Shown here one piece after another: positions 1-10,992 of a DNA stretch of 64,000 nt. The position numbers and the translations under genes were made by a program. Numbering within the stretch: the stretch's first letter is position 1; each line of letters begins with the position of its first letter. Source of the DNA: Macrothele yani (lineage: Eukaryota; Arthropoda; Arachnida; Araneae; Macrothelidae). The notes beneath the pieces were generated by a model, which saw only the letters and a list, made by a program, of their open reading frames with translations, made no database searches and was not told the DNA's origin. The stretch spans positions 102,250,021 to 102,314,020 of the forward strand of contig CM076991.1 of assembly GCA_039090855.1 (NCBI GenBank), given 5' to 3'.

Positions 1-796
1 ATACACCGATGTGCCATTACATTATGACTACCTATCTAATAAGCTCTAGGGACCCTCTTTAGCCAGAAATACACCGATGAGCCATTATATTATGACTACC
101 TATCTAATAAGCTGTAGGGACCCTCTTTAGCCAGAAATACACCGATGAGCCATTACATTATGACTACCTATCTAATAAGCTGTAGGGGCCCTCTCTAGCC
201 AGAAATACACCGATGAGCCATTACATTATGACTACCTATCTAATAAGCTGTAGGGACCCTCTTTAGCCAGAAATACACCGATGAGCCATTACATTATGAC
301 TACCTATCTAATAAGCTGTAGGGACCCTCTTTAGCCAGAAATACACCGATGAGCCATTACATTATGACTACCTATCTAATAAGCTGTAGGGGCCCCTCTA
401 GCCAGAAATACACCGATGAGCCATTACATTATGACTACCTATCTAATAAGCTGTAGGGGCCCTCTCTAGCCAGAAATACACCGATGAGCCATTACATTAT
501 GCCTACCTATGTAATAAGCTGTAGGGGCCCTCTTTAGCCAGAAATACACCGATGAGCCATTACATTATGACTACCTATCTAATAAGCTGTAGGGGCCCTC
601 TCTAGCCAGAAATACACCGATGAGCCATTACATTATGACTACCTATCTAATAAGCTGTAGGGACCCTGTCTAGCCAGAAATAAACCGATGTGCCATTACA
701 TTATGACTACCTATCTAATAAGCTGTAGGGACCCTCTTTAGCCAGAAATACACCGATGTGCCATTACATTATGACTACCTACGTAATAAGCTGTAG
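1..796. repeat. 68-bp satellite array, about 11.7 units
   Basis: Units of 68 bp repeat head to tail; starts of the first three are at 1, 69 and 137. Units differ by a few substitutions (gaccc/gcccc, ctttagcc/ctctagcc, gatgag/gatgtg) and one small indel near 390. The first unit and the last two carry the gatgtg variant, most others gatgag. The array begins at the window edge, so its full length is unknown, and it ends by running into a decayed Tc1-like transposase. It holds no long open frame. Confidence 0.97.
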
Positions 797-1440
797 GCTC
801 CCTTTTACCTCGCAAAACAGTGGCCACTCGGCGAATCACCAATTCGATGAATTGGGGTATCTGGTACCATAATGTCAACAGCAGGTCCTCAGTTCTCGTA
901 CATTTCGAGTTGTGGTGATTTAGCGTGATCCTACTTTTCTAGGTTGAACCACAAATGTTTGATTGTGTTCGTGTCAGGTGAATTTGAAGGCTAGGACATT
1001 AACAGAAAGTCACCAGCATATTCCTTGAACCACTCCTTAACGATTCTCGCAGTGTGGCATGGCGCGTTATTCTGTTGGTAATTAATGGCCATCACCAGCA
1101 AAGACCACAGTTGCCATGAATGGGTGAAATTGGTCCGCAACGATGTTCAGATACCTGATAGCTGTCAAGGATTGTGCTATTAGGATAATGGGGCCTTAAA
1201 TGTCCCTAGAAAATATCGCTCCACAGCATAACACTTCCGCCGCCGGCCTGTTTCCGCGCAACAGGTGCCATAGCATCCGTTGGTAATCGGTGTATCCGCA
1301 CACATTCGGGAATTAATAATACATTTTGCCGATCATAATATACAGAATATTCGTCCGGCAAATATCTTTTCTGTGCATAACTTCATGACGGAAACAGAAA
1401 TCTCGGATCGCGTTGGGCAAGACCTGGCTGGCATCCTTAG
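797..1440 (-). pseudogene. Tc1-like transposase relic
   Basis: Reading the minus strand gives a broken DDE transposase: a GGGSVMLW-like block near 1215-1235, a stretch that can be read as an NRITRHATLRESL-like catalytic-loop remnant near 1040-1080, and an IRRVATVLRG-like C-terminus near 800-840. Stops and frameshifts interrupt all frames. The C-terminal end abuts the 68-bp satellite with no visible TIR between them. The family call is by motif only; the upstream N-terminal part is not recognisable. Confidence 0.7.
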
Positions 1441-2769
1441 TTGAATTCAAATTAACATTAAGGGAATCTCTGTTTCTCTTATCATTCTAAAACACCTTCA
1501 AATATTGAAAAGATATTTCATCACTGAAAAATCAATCGACTTACCAAAGAATCTAATTCCTCCAATGCACAGTAAAATTTATTGAGATTTTAATTATTCC
1601 GTTTCGTGATGAAATCGTCTAACACATTTCCTCCGAATTTACGAAATCTAGTTTAAATCTTGAAGAGGAATTTCTGATAAATTCATATCATTTTTCATTA
1701 TTCACCATCCGTTGGGGACTATTTCTGCTTCATCCGAAATGAAATTCTTCAGGGGAAGATACTTTTCTTCGCTAAAGTTTCCTTTATTGTTAAATTTTTC
1801 ATGCTAAAGCGGCAAGGGATTTTGTCAAGAATTTCATTGAGATGGACGAATAATTTACGGCAGGAGAACGAAACTAATATTTTATTCCACGGTTGAGAAA
1901 TGAAGATATTTCAGCACATTACGGTGAGCAAGAACAGATGTTCCCCTATGTTCATTTAACAAAATCGACACAAGTTATATTCCATTTTTTGTGGCGCATT
2001 TTTCAATTCTTCAAAATAAAAAAATAAATAAAAAAAAGACCCCCCCCCGAAAAGAGTAGAAAGAGTAGAAGAAACTGATGTGTGAGAATTCTAACCTGTT
2101 AAAATTTTTGGGGTAACCGGATGAAAATAATGGTGTGTGTGTGTGTGTGTCCTACCATTTTTACATTCTTCAGCGAGTAACGGAATTCGTCAGTATCGGT
2201 ATTGTTACTGCCTATATAAACATTGAAAGACGTGTGTGAAAATGCTTAAGGGCTTGCTTCAGCTTTACCTGTGGACACGATACTTTCTTCTGGAACAGCG
2301 GTTCTCAAAGTATGGTCTACAGACCCCAGGTGATCAGGAACACCCATCGAGGGATTCGCGAGATCAGAATTACAGACGGACCACCCTATATAGAAATCGA
2401 TGTTTCCACAAAAAAAGTTTCGATATATGGAAACGTTTTTATTATAGGTAAGAAAAGTATGTACCCAGATCTAAACATCATCCGTGGGGGGTACACTCCC
2501 TTAATGGTACACTACTTTTACTGCTAATGTAAGTAAGTTCAATAGAGCAGGTAGGTGGTCTTCAGCCTTTTGTGAATCGTGGACAGCAAGGACAAAATGG
2601 AATAGGATGCGCGGGGAATATGAAAATGAAAGATAAAAATGCATGTGATTATTATGAATATCGATTATTACAGAGGGATTTTGTATCCTAAAACTTTCAA
2701 AAAAAAAAAGAAGAGAAGCGATGCAGTTAACAGGATATTTATGTTACAAGCATATTCGTAGTAGGTATA
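1441..2769. other. Unassigned AT-rich stretch with simple repeats
   Basis: No gene is supported. It contains an A-rich run followed by a C run near 2018-2050, a (TG)n microsatellite near 2131-2150, and at 2301-2370 a phrase (ggttctcaaagtatggtct...) of the type seen at ends of some hAT-derived elements. That last resemblance is weak and no matching second end was found. The two short overlapping frames at 2236-2527 lack recognisable domains. Confidence 0.5.
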
Positions 2770-3137
2770 CCTAGTTTTTCAGAACTCTTGAAAATTCATA
2801 ATGGTTAACACAGCAATCAGATATCTCTGAATTGACTGTATTTACTGTTCTTCACGTAATACCAATGGCATCAGAAAACTTGAAAACTTTCATCGTCGTG
2901 GAGCGGGAATCGAACCCGCATATCCTGATTACCGTTCGGGTATGCTAAGCGTTACATCACCCAGAACGAGAGAATCGCAAGTATCTGAGTGTTAAGAGCA
3001 TCGGAAAGTAGTCAGATCGCATTCTTAATCGAAGCACATGTGCTGCCATCTAGCGTTGTTAAACATATCACCAGTCGTTCGAGTATATAATGTGGAAGAA
3101 ATATTCCTCTCATAATACGTGGAAAATACGTCATGAT
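2770..3137 (-). mobile_element. tRNA-derived SINE, family F
   Basis: On the minus strand 2893-2967 resembles a tRNA head, with a B-box-like GGTTCGATTCCCGC and a Pol III A-box-like part upstream. Its 3' body (2770-2890) continues with sequence that recurs at 4300-4520, and 3065-3135 (tcctctcataatacg) matches the complement of 4470-4515. So the pieces at 2.8-3.1 kb and 4.3-4.5 kb are relatives. No cloverleaf good enough for a functional tRNA gene can be drawn. Confidence 0.6.
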
Positions 3138-3345
3138 CAGTGATGTAGAATAGGCTTAGTGTGTCTTAGCGGGGCTAAGGCACTATTTTTTTAGGCTTAG
3201 CGCCGCTAAGCCACATCTCTTGGTTAGATGGTAAGGGAAGCTGGGAAAAGGAATTTTGTAGATGATCATGTTCACAAAAATAGGGAAATCTGCGTTCTGT
3301 ATACAAACAAACTCATATCTTAACCAAATGTTCATGCTCCAGATA

Positions 3346-3366
3346 CTTGGGGGGGGGGGGGGGGGT
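3346..3366. repeat. Poly-G tract
   Basis: About 20 consecutive G follow 'atactt'. Long homopolymers like this are prone to length polymorphism and assembly error. Confidence 0.9.
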
Positions 3367-3440
3367 CGAGTGGTTTGCATGGCTGGGCTCTGACTATTGG
3401 TTCTAGTAGGACACCAGCTCGAGTCCAGGAAGGGGATGCG
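3364..3440 (+). other. Possible tRNA-derived SINE head
   Basis: Downstream of the G run, agtggtttgcatggctgg resembles a Pol III A box and agctcgagtcc a B box, spaced about as in a tRNA. Pairing of the arms is poor and no second copy was found in the window, so this is tentative. Confidence 0.3.
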
Positions 3441-3496
3441 CTTGGCCAATGGCGCTGGATCCGTCACTTAGCCAAAACCAGTTGCGCGAAATTAGG

Positions 3497-3888
3497 GGCA
3501 CGGCTCAGCCGGGACCATGTATCGCTGTAGGCAATCATCCGCTGAAGAACGTACTTTCGAGAAATCCCAGTCAATTTTAGTGCGCGGAACGTAACACCAC
3601 ACACATTCATTTTTCGAAGCGCTGAAGAACGGATTCTCATATTTTTCCTGTCTCGCGGTGTGGAAAGAACATCACACCATTGCGAGAACTTTAACGGCCG
3701 GGTCATCCGGGAAGTTCGGGCGCCATTATAACGAAGTCAATTTCTCCGTCATTTTTGTTCACGCGGGGCATCGAACCCGAGTCCCCTCATTCCGGAATAA
3801 GTCGCTCCCCCAACTGAGCTACGCGAACGTATGCTCTCGCTGCTATCTGCCTTTATCTCATGCGCGTCCTGCGTGGCAGGCACGTCAC
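3497..3888 (-). mobile_element. SINE A copy 1 (tRNA-derived)
   Basis: The complement starts with gacgtgcctgcc..., carries a tRNA-like head at about 3756-3829 (GCGTAGCTCAGTTGGG D arm, GGTTCGATGCCCC T arm), then a non-tRNA body with the conserved phrase gtgtgatgttctttccacaccgcgag and a tail ending atggtcccggctgagcc. The same order recurs at 10.99-11.59 kb and 35.87-36.96 kb. Internal A and B boxes would be the Pol III promoter. The several short frames overlapping it are not genes. Confidence 0.88.
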
Positions 3889-4299
3889 AGACATATCGTG
3901 CATCCACCACATAATCTTAGGAAAAACTGTGCATTAGTCACACAGAGTCGATGTAACTGTGTTAGTTGCATTTCTTGAATGTGATTAATTATTCACATGA
4001 ATATTTGAAATCGTGTAGAACGACACAGCTGTATTTAAATTGACATTTAGTATTTTCAGCATATGACTACCACGTAACATTCTTTCTTTTTCTTAAAATT
4101 GCTCAAATTATGCAATTTTTATATAAATTGGTAAAAGTAATTTATAACAAAATTTAACAAAAACCACACACAAAAAAAAAATTATATTAAATTTCACAAT
4201 TCTTTTGAAATTTTCTTGAGGATATATTTCCCGAGTTGAGGTTTCCTAATCCGTTCAGTGCTAAGGCACTTTTTCATTCAGAACTGCATCATTGGTCAT
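3889..4299. other. Unassigned AT-rich stretch
   Basis: AT-rich DNA with an A run near 4173. No coding signal, RNA gene or element boundary was seen. Confidence 0.5.
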
Positions 4300-4520
4300 A
4301 ATAATTAACACAGCAATCAAACATATCTGAATTGACTGTATTTACTATTCTTCACGTATTATAACGATAAAAACTTTCAGGTTTTCTGATGTTATTGATA
4401 ATACATGACGAACAGTAAATACAGTCAATTTAGAGATGTTTGATTGGTGTTTTAATTATTATGACGTATTTCAACGTATTATGAGAGGAATACTTCTTCC
4501 ACGTCATACTCTTGAAAATT
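4300..4520. repeat. Imperfect inverted repeat related to SINE F body
   Basis: About 4303-4380 (aattaacacagcaatcaaacat...) is mirrored by the complement of 4381-4460 (...atgtttgattggtgttttaatt), giving two diverged arms of roughly 80 bp with almost no loop. 4470-4515 matches the complement of 3075-3135. It looks like two SINE-F-type tails fused in opposite orientation. Confidence 0.65.
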
Positions 4521-4927
4521 TTCAGTAACATAAGTTATCGGAGCATAGCTCACACACCAGATTTGGGAATTGAAAGTCTATGTACCCAAGGTAGCTGGAT
4601 ATTAATTTATCCATTTCGATTTTAGAATTTCCTTTGTCGACGTCGCGGGGGCCATTAAAATCCGGGGGCCACGGGTTGAAGAACCCTGCCCTAAAAGTTG
4701 CAATGAATGGTAGAAAACGCTTGATGAAAATTTGAAACCGGTCAGGACGGGTCGTAAACTGTAAATTCCGAGACGGGCGACACCCTCTAAAATTCGGGCC
4801 CTGGCCGGGCTGGCTCTTCTAATTAAGGTAGGTGCACATCTCTAGTGTATATCCCTAAATATACGTCTAATGTAGTTTATATGTCTATCAGTTATAAAGA
4901 AAGTATCCGGAAAACAAAGCATGCACA
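4521..4927. other. Unassigned; possible hAT-type end near 4640-4690
   Basis: The complement of 4640-4690 reads cagggttcttcaacccgtgg..., the style of terminus seen in hAT-like non-autonomous elements. No matching partner end or 8-bp duplication was found, so no element is called. The rest is unassigned. Confidence 0.3.
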
Positions 4928-5965
4928 CTATATTGACAAAAGTCACCGGAAACACCTTCAAAAGCAAATGAGCGGATCTGCTGCGTTGTTAAGATGCGCG
5001 GAACAGCTGCAAACGATATAAAAACAAGCCTGAAGCTGACCTCGATCATATCGCACTGTGAGGTTGAGTGAAAATCGCGGCGGGAAAGAACTGACTTTGA
5101 GAAAGGAAAGATTGTTGGGTGTTATATTTGTGGGTTGCCCATAACAGAAACCGAGAAGCGTTTGAACATACCCAAGTCAACTGTTTTGGATGTACTGAAT
5201 AACTGGAAGGCACATGGCGTGCCTGAAGCAGCTAAACGTACCGGCAGACCAAAGAAAATCAGTGATAGAGGACGTCGAATCCTCAGGAGAGTCCTAATAG
5301 CTAATCGACGGAGTACTGCACAAGGCCTCAGTGTACAAGTAAGTAAACATGCTGGAACTTCGGTATGCATACGTACCATTCCCAGAGAACTTCATTCCAT
5401 GGATTACCGTGGTCATGCGGCTGTTCATAAGCTTTTCATCTCCACTCGGAATGCTACTCGTCGTTTAGCATGGTGTAAAGAACGTTTATCGTGGACCGTA
5501 GATCAATGGAAATGGGTCCTACAGACTGATGACTCCAGATACATAATCCATCAGTCTGATGGCCGTGTGTGAGTATGGCGGTAGACGAGGGAACGCTATT
5601 TACCACAATTTACTGTTCCTACGGTCAAGTTTGGAGATGGCAGTGTACTCGTGTGGGGTGTTTTTTGTGGTCCCGGCCCATTGTTTATCGTGGATAAACC
5701 TGTTAACCAGCACGTCTACCTCGATATTCTGGACAATTATGCCCTACAAACTCTGTGGTAATACTATGGAACTGAGCCTTGTTGGTACCAGCAGGATAAT
5801 GTACCGATTATAAAGGAAAGACTATTACGACGTGGTTTGACGATAATTCAGTATCGTGTGTGGATTGGCCAGAACAGAGCCCTGATCTTAATCCCATAGA
5901 TCACCAATGGATGAGCACTATTGAAAAAAGGTGTTTCCATCTGAAGATGACCTTAACGTAAGTTT
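4928..5965 (+). mobile_element. Tc1-like element, family B copy 1 (right end lost)
   Basis: The left TIR ctatattgacaaaagtcacc at 4928 matches both ends of the copy at 26949-34620. The bases before it are CA rather than TA. Coding sequence on the plus strand follows, but no matching right TIR is visible after 5960, so the 3' end is lost or diverged. The window therefore holds two copies of family B. Confidence 0.85.
5075..5960 (+). pseudogene. Tc1-like transposase pseudogene, family B
   Basis: A paired DNA-binding domain (RTDFEKGKIVG then ITETEKRLNIPKSTVLDVLNNWK) precedes the GRPKK AT-hook-like motif and HTH 2. The frame is open to about 5572, giving the first catalytic Asp in a TDDSRY context (usually TDESRF/Y). 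After a stop and frameshift, QQDNVP near 5792 supplies the second Asp, and near 5890 SPDLNPIDHQW has Asp where the DD34E family has Glu. The start ATG upstream of the SRRERTDFEK block is not evident. Inactive by inspection. Confidence 0.85.
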
Positions 5966-7861
5966 GAAAGATCTAATGGTTTTAATTGTAAATATGTTTT
6001 TAACTTATCATTTTTAAGAAATAAACATCTCATTTAAGATCACTTGATGCCTTTATACAGTGTACAGATCGTTCAAGTACGGCAAATTTCGAATATATGA
6101 GTTAAAAGAATCATAATATGTATTTTAGCAGAAAAATATTTTAAAGAAATCAATTAAGTATATATGAATCATGTATTGGAAGAAAAAAAAAAAAGGCGAG
6201 GATGGCTATACGTGTGCAATTCCTGAATAAGCATCATTGACGCACTTTTATTAGTCCCATTAGAAGTTAAACAAATGGACCTCTAAAATGAAAATTGATA
6301 CAAGCAGCAGATGCAAGCACTTTCCCTTTGGGATTTTTAAATGCTTCTTGGAATAAATAATGACCCAAAGGAACTTAAATTGAATTCCTTTCGAAGAAAA
6401 ACGGTTTTGTAATCGCCTCGCATTAATCACCATTAGATATCTGCAACGTTTAAGTCTTCCGCGAGCTTAAATTTCAATTCCCCTTGAACAAAAAGCAAAC
6501 AAAACGAAATATGCGGAATTATATCTATATTTTGCTCGTTTGATTTTGGCACTTGAAGCACTTCGTGCCTCGCGTGGGTAACATAAATATTTAAACGACC
6601 TTTTGTTTTATTTAGAGAACTAATGACTACTTTCAGAGCCATTAAAGTTGTATTTAGTCGCTGAAGAGGTGGCTGGTTTTTTTTTTCTTTTCCAGCTCAC
6701 CGGAGGAAAGAAAAATCACTACGCAATTGGACAATAATTGTGTCAGGAGGGATGTTTCTGGCAGAAGGGAACGATGCGATTACATTAGATCCAGGAAATC
6801 ATTGAAACTGTTCAGTAACAGACACATGATCACATTAGAATACACGTACCACTCCTGCAGATTACATAGTTTAATTACTTCAATAAATTTATTCCTAATT
6901 TCCAATTTATGAATTCAGTTTAACGCGTGCGGATGTGTATGTGAAGAGCTGTCTAACAGCTGGTACGGATTGCAACCTTAATGATCGTTCTCTCCAAACA
7001 GATATCATCACGAAACATTTGTACGTGGAGAGATGTGATGCTTTCTCGCGAAATGGCGTTGAGGCCATTTTCTAATATAGCCATGAAAAACATCAACCCA
7101 GAGCATTCCAGTTATAGATGCTGGCATCTTTTAAATTAAGAGAGGCTTATCGAAAATCGATAACGGAAAACGTAATCACAGGTCGTCACCGTTTCTAATC
7201 TAATGCATTTTATATTCTCCAGCCATCCTAACCGGCACGTTAAGTGTGAAATACGGTTGTTGAGAAAGACCAGGGAAAAATATAAATGCTCTTAAGAGTT
7301 CATGCCATTCGTCAATACGTGAAACTTCAGCGACGGCTGCTTATGGGGGCAATTTCTTTCTGTCGATATAGCTGGAGTTTAGTTTAGATTAAATCAACAA
7401 TTTTATCGACAGATGGACAGAATGGTCTAGATCACATAAGAAACCATCTCTCATGTGAAAATGGTGGTGAATTACTGATACTCTGGAAACCATGTTTTTT
7501 TATTCAATAGTGTGCTGACAAAGATACATTTTTTTCTTTACAAACTACGACTGTTTCCTTTTTTAAAACTTATTCTTGAAATCATAAGTCTATGTTAAAC
7601 AGTTATCAATGTACGAAAGTATAAAAGATCACGTTGTTTTAAGGATTTTCGTCATGAACTTCATTTAATCACTGTGTTTTCAATCTCTACGTTCCCAGAA
7701 TTCAGAATGTTTGTTTTATTTCTTCCTTATATAGACGATGTTCACACATTTTTAGAACTATTTTCCAGAAATATAACTAATGTTTACAATAGAATTATTT
7801 CTTTCTTTAATGTTCCATCTGACACTCCTTTCTCTGGACTACGAACTTACATCTAGATATC
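5966..7861. other. Unassigned AT-rich stretch
   Basis: Nearly 1.9 kb in which I see no gene, RNA or element boundary. Short frames at 6433-6642 (minus), 6727-6912 and 7674-7856 (plus) have no domains or supporting context. There is an A run near 6183-6195 and a T run near 6677-6687. Confidence 0.5.
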
Positions 7862-8280
7862 AACATCAAATAGAAGTCATCGCTCTTTCCACGTTTATAA
7901 GTAAGTCACGGGAAAAGTATCATCGGCCGCCACCGGGAATCGAACCCAGGGTCTTCCCGTTCCGCGCCGGACATGCTACCACTGCACCAAAGCTTCTTCT
8001 AATTCTCCATACTCACATACAACTAACTGCGAAACCACATGGCAGGTTGCATCATGGAGCCCCGCACAATGGTGGGGATTCACCAAAGATGGTCAGCAGC
8101 AACTGAACAAATAACTAGGAGGTGAATGAATAATTAATACACACAATTGACGTGGATTAGGGACATCAAAAAGAAGTCATCCCTCTTTCCACGTTTATAA
8201 GTAAGTCACGGAAAAATTATCATCGGGAGCCACCGGGAATCAAACCCAGGGTATTCCAGTTACGCGCCAGACATGCTACC
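7862..8280 (-). mobile_element. SINE D, two tandem pieces (tRNA-Gly-like head)
   Basis: The complement of about 7920-7997 reads like a tRNA-Gly-derived head: tggtgcagtggtagcatgt (A box) and gggttcgattcccgg (B box). It is bordered by gtgacttacttataaacgtggaaagagcgatgacttct. A second, more mutated head lies at 8219-8280 after another copy of the flanking sequence. The body between them (7998-8155) recurs inverted at 8330-8500. Confidence 0.8.
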
Positions 8281-8541
8281 ATTCTTTTTTCCGTGACTCA
8301 CTTATAAACGTGGAAAGAGCGATGACTTCTATTTAATGTACCTACTCCACGTCAGTTGTGTGTATTAATTATTCATTCGCCTTCTGATTATATGTTCAGT
8401 TGCTGCTGTCCATCTATGGTGAATCCCCAGCACTGCGCGGGACTCCATGAAGCAACCTGCTATGTAGTTTGGCAGTTAATCACATATGAGTCTGCAGAAT
8501 TCGAGACCGCTGTGGTGCAGTGGAAAGAGCAATGACTTCTA

Positions 8542-9766
8542 CACTATCTACCAACAAGTAATTGGACACCCGTGATAGCAAAGGAAAACGAAGTTTATTC
8601 ACCTTCAATATTTGGTGGAGCCTCCACGAGCGGCAATTACAGCTGCGACCCTCCGGGGCATACTCTCAACCAGGCGTTGTACGACGGCTAGCGGTATTTT
8701 CTTTCACTCGGCCTGGAGAAGACAGGTCAGTTCCTTCACAGATTTCGGACGGTGAGGACACTCCTTAAGTAGACGCCCCAACTCGTCCCAGAGGTGCTCG
8801 ATAGGGTTAAGGTCCGGGCTCTGCGCAGGCCAGTCCATTCGATTAACCCCATTGTCACCATACCAAGCCATGGTGGACCTCGCAACATGACAGGTGGCAT
8901 TGTCATCCTAAAACTACTATGGGTCCACCCCGTAAAACTGCCACAACGTAGGAAGCACGTGGTCATCCAAAATGAAGCAGTAGGTCTCGGCGTTGAGTTT
9001 ACCAGGAATTGCGATCAAGGGTCCCGTGCCATACCAGGAGAAACACCGCCGAAGCATAATTCTACCGCCGCCGAACTTCACAGTTGGCGCAATACATTCC
9101 GGCAGGAGGCGTTCTCCAGGCAGACGCCAAACCCAGACCCTGCCATCCGAACGGTAGAGGGTGAACCTTGATTCGTCGCTCCAGAGAACCTGTTTCCACT
9201 GTTCAACGGTCCACTGTCAACGTTCTTTGCACCACGTTAGCCGAGCAGCGCTATCGGACTTGGTGATCAAAGGCTTGTGGGCGGCAGCACGTCCATGATA
9301 ACCGAGCAGATGGGCTTCTTTACGGATGGTATTCATCCAAAGAACACTCCCGGATGCCTGTTGAAAGTCCTCGCGTTTGTGGCTTGTTGATTTGGTGAGG
9401 TTCTTCCGAATTTCTCTGGCCAGCACCCGTCGGTCTCTAACTCCCAGTTTTGTGGGTCTGCCGGGTCGGGGCACATTCCGACAGTCACCTCTCATCTTCC
9501 ACTTGCCAGTCACGTAGGCCACTGTTGATTTTGGGTCCTTCAACTCGCTGGATATTTCACGTATGAATCGGCCATTTCTGTGATACCCGACGATTACACC
9601 TTTCTCGAAATCAGAGAGCTCCGGACTGCGTGGCATCTTGCATGCGACTGGTTGCGTTGTTGTTTCCCACACGATATTTAACGGCGGCGGCGGCGGCCGT
9701 GACGTGTATCAGGACCGCAGATATCGTGGATTGCAGGGGTGTCCAATTACTTGTTGGTAGATAGTG
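8542..9766 (-). mobile_element. Complete Tc1-like element, family A, 1,225 bp
   Basis: The terminal inverted repeats are identical over 30 bp, starting cactatctaccaacaagtaa at both ends. TA duplications lie at 8540-8541 and 9767-9768, as expected for Tc1/mariner insertion. The element lies inside SINE D. It holds one transposase frame on the minus strand, ended by premature stops. Identical TIRs suggest a comparatively recent insertion; the disabled frame suggests it was moved in trans or decayed by point mutation. Confidence 0.97.
8605..9636 (-). pseudogene. DD34E transposase, five in-frame stops
   Basis: The start at 9636 gives MPRSPELSDFEKGVIVG, a Tc1 HTH. It continues with a second HTH, a GRPTKLG motif and YHGRAAAHKP, then a stop (9217-9219). 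The same frame goes on without any indel: SDESRF (first Asp), VWVWRLPGE, a QDDN-type site (second Asp; the residue before DD is now a stop) and SPDLNPIEHLWDE (catalytic Glu), ending at 8605. Stops: TGA 9217, TAG 8917, TAG 8914, TAG 8908, TGA 8704. At least two look like CGA/CAG to TGA/TAG changes. Length of 343 codons matches intact Tc1 transposases. Confidence 0.92.
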
Positions 9767-9811
9767 TATTTGATGTTCCTACTCCACGTCAATTGTGTGT
9801 ATTACTTACAT

Positions 9812-10640
9812 CTAGATTTCCAAGAAAACAGGGCATTTCTTAAAATTAGTAGTGGTATTATATTCCACTCATCTTCCACTGCTTTCCATAGTCTAATCAT
9901 TGTTTTAGGTCCGCGTTTAGAAAGCGCTCTTTTTAGCAGTCCGAAGGCACTGTAGTTTATTTATGACACATAAGGGGACTTTGAAGGATATAAGCAAAAG
10001 GTATATATACTCTTGATAGCCGCCTCTTTTTTTCTTTTTTTCAAGAAACAGAATGGTAGATTTGGATGTATGACTGGTAGTTTCATCATGTTGGAAGGCT
10101 CTGGTGGATAAAAGAATATGGCGTTTCCTCAGGTGTTGAATCATTATTTTGGTAATACGTAGGATTGATTTTAACATTCTCTTCAACTTTTCTTAACTTT
10201 AATTCCCCATTGTACGAGAAACCAGCAATAATCACGAATCCTTGAATAAAACGCTCTTTGAATTATTGGAAAGAAGTTTGTAAGTCTTTCTCTGTTCTTT
10301 TGCGATAGTAAATCGACCTTTTTTTGTTACAGTCGTTTAGATATATCCGTGCTTCATCAACAGTCATAATAAATTTCCATCTGTTTCCGATTAAGTGATT
10401 TTCATAAAGAAGGCTACATCGTGTTCTGCGCTCAGACACGTGCCTAGACAAAAGGCGATGAACATTATGCTGCTTTTTTAGATTCAAATCTTTGTTTATT
10501 ACCTAGTTTACAGTTGATACAGAGTTTTGTAATAACTTGGTAGGTGGATTTTCTTTTAAAACCAGAGACCTTGCTTTTGTAAAAGTCGTAAAGTACGCAC
10601 CTTCTTTGTATTGGTGTTCTTTTCCCTGTTAAAAGCAATG
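9812..10640 (-). pseudogene. Mariner-like transposase relic (NVHRLL family)
   Basis: On the minus strand, N to C: a KARSLVLKENPPT-like block near 10560, QHNVHRLLSRHVSERRTRCSLLYENHL and MTVDEARIYLNDCNKKRSIYYRKR (first Asp in the VDEA context) at 10263-10487, then FKERFIQGFVIIAGFSYNG near 10220, FQHDETTSHTSKSTI (second Asp region) near 10080, and RGPKTMIRLWKAVEDEW near 9870-9915. Several frameshifts break it. A second member of this family is at 37040-37690. Its 3' side abuts the end of SINE D. Confidence 0.75.
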
Positions 10641-10992
10641 TTTAACAATTTCCCCCTCTATTATTAGTAATATTACTTATTTTACATTCAGAAATGCCAA
10701 TTCCATGATTTTCATGGGGTTTTTTTTATTACAGAATACGAACGTTTCTCTTCGTAAAGAGCAAAAACATAACCATCTATTCACAGCTCGTTTACGTGCG
10801 CCATTTTCTTAGCAGACGATATTTAACTGCAACAGACGTTTCTTTCGCGTTCATCTGACACGCTGTTGCCACTTTCAATTCTTTGAACTTCTTTTATTTT
10901 CTGTAATTTCTTATCAAAGGACGTTCTAAAAATGTATGACTTCTGTACTGTCGTTCAATGAATTAATTTTACCCCTTTTTTATATGAACATC
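10641..10992. other. Unassigned AT-rich stretch
   Basis: Nothing recognisable; probably the decayed 5' side of the neighbouring mariner-like relic. No TIR was identified. Confidence 0.4.

Larger units (their letters stand above)
8283..9811 (+). mobile_element. SINE D copy, inverted, split by Tc1 A
   Basis: From 8283 the cluster reads in the opposite sense (gtgactcacttataaacgtggaaag), repeating the body of the 7.9-8.2 kb copies as an inverted repeat. At 8540 the sequence gacttcTA is interrupted by a Tc1 and resumes at 9767 as TAtttgatgttcctactccacgtc. The same junction is uninterrupted at 8327-8352 (gacttctatttaatgtacc), which is a natural empty-site reference. Confidence 0.85.

Noticed and set aside
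1..796. CRISPR-like array
   Set aside because: Units are contiguous with no unique spacers; eukaryotic satellite.
2893..2967. Possible tRNA gene
   Set aside because: Box-like motifs but poor arm pairing; flanks recur as repeat, so SINE.
4640..4690. Complete hAT-like element
   Set aside because: Only one end-like sequence, no partner TIR and no 8-bp duplication.
9217..9672. 151-codon protein as a complete gene
   Set aside because: It is the first part of a Tc1 transposase that continues in the same frame after a stop.
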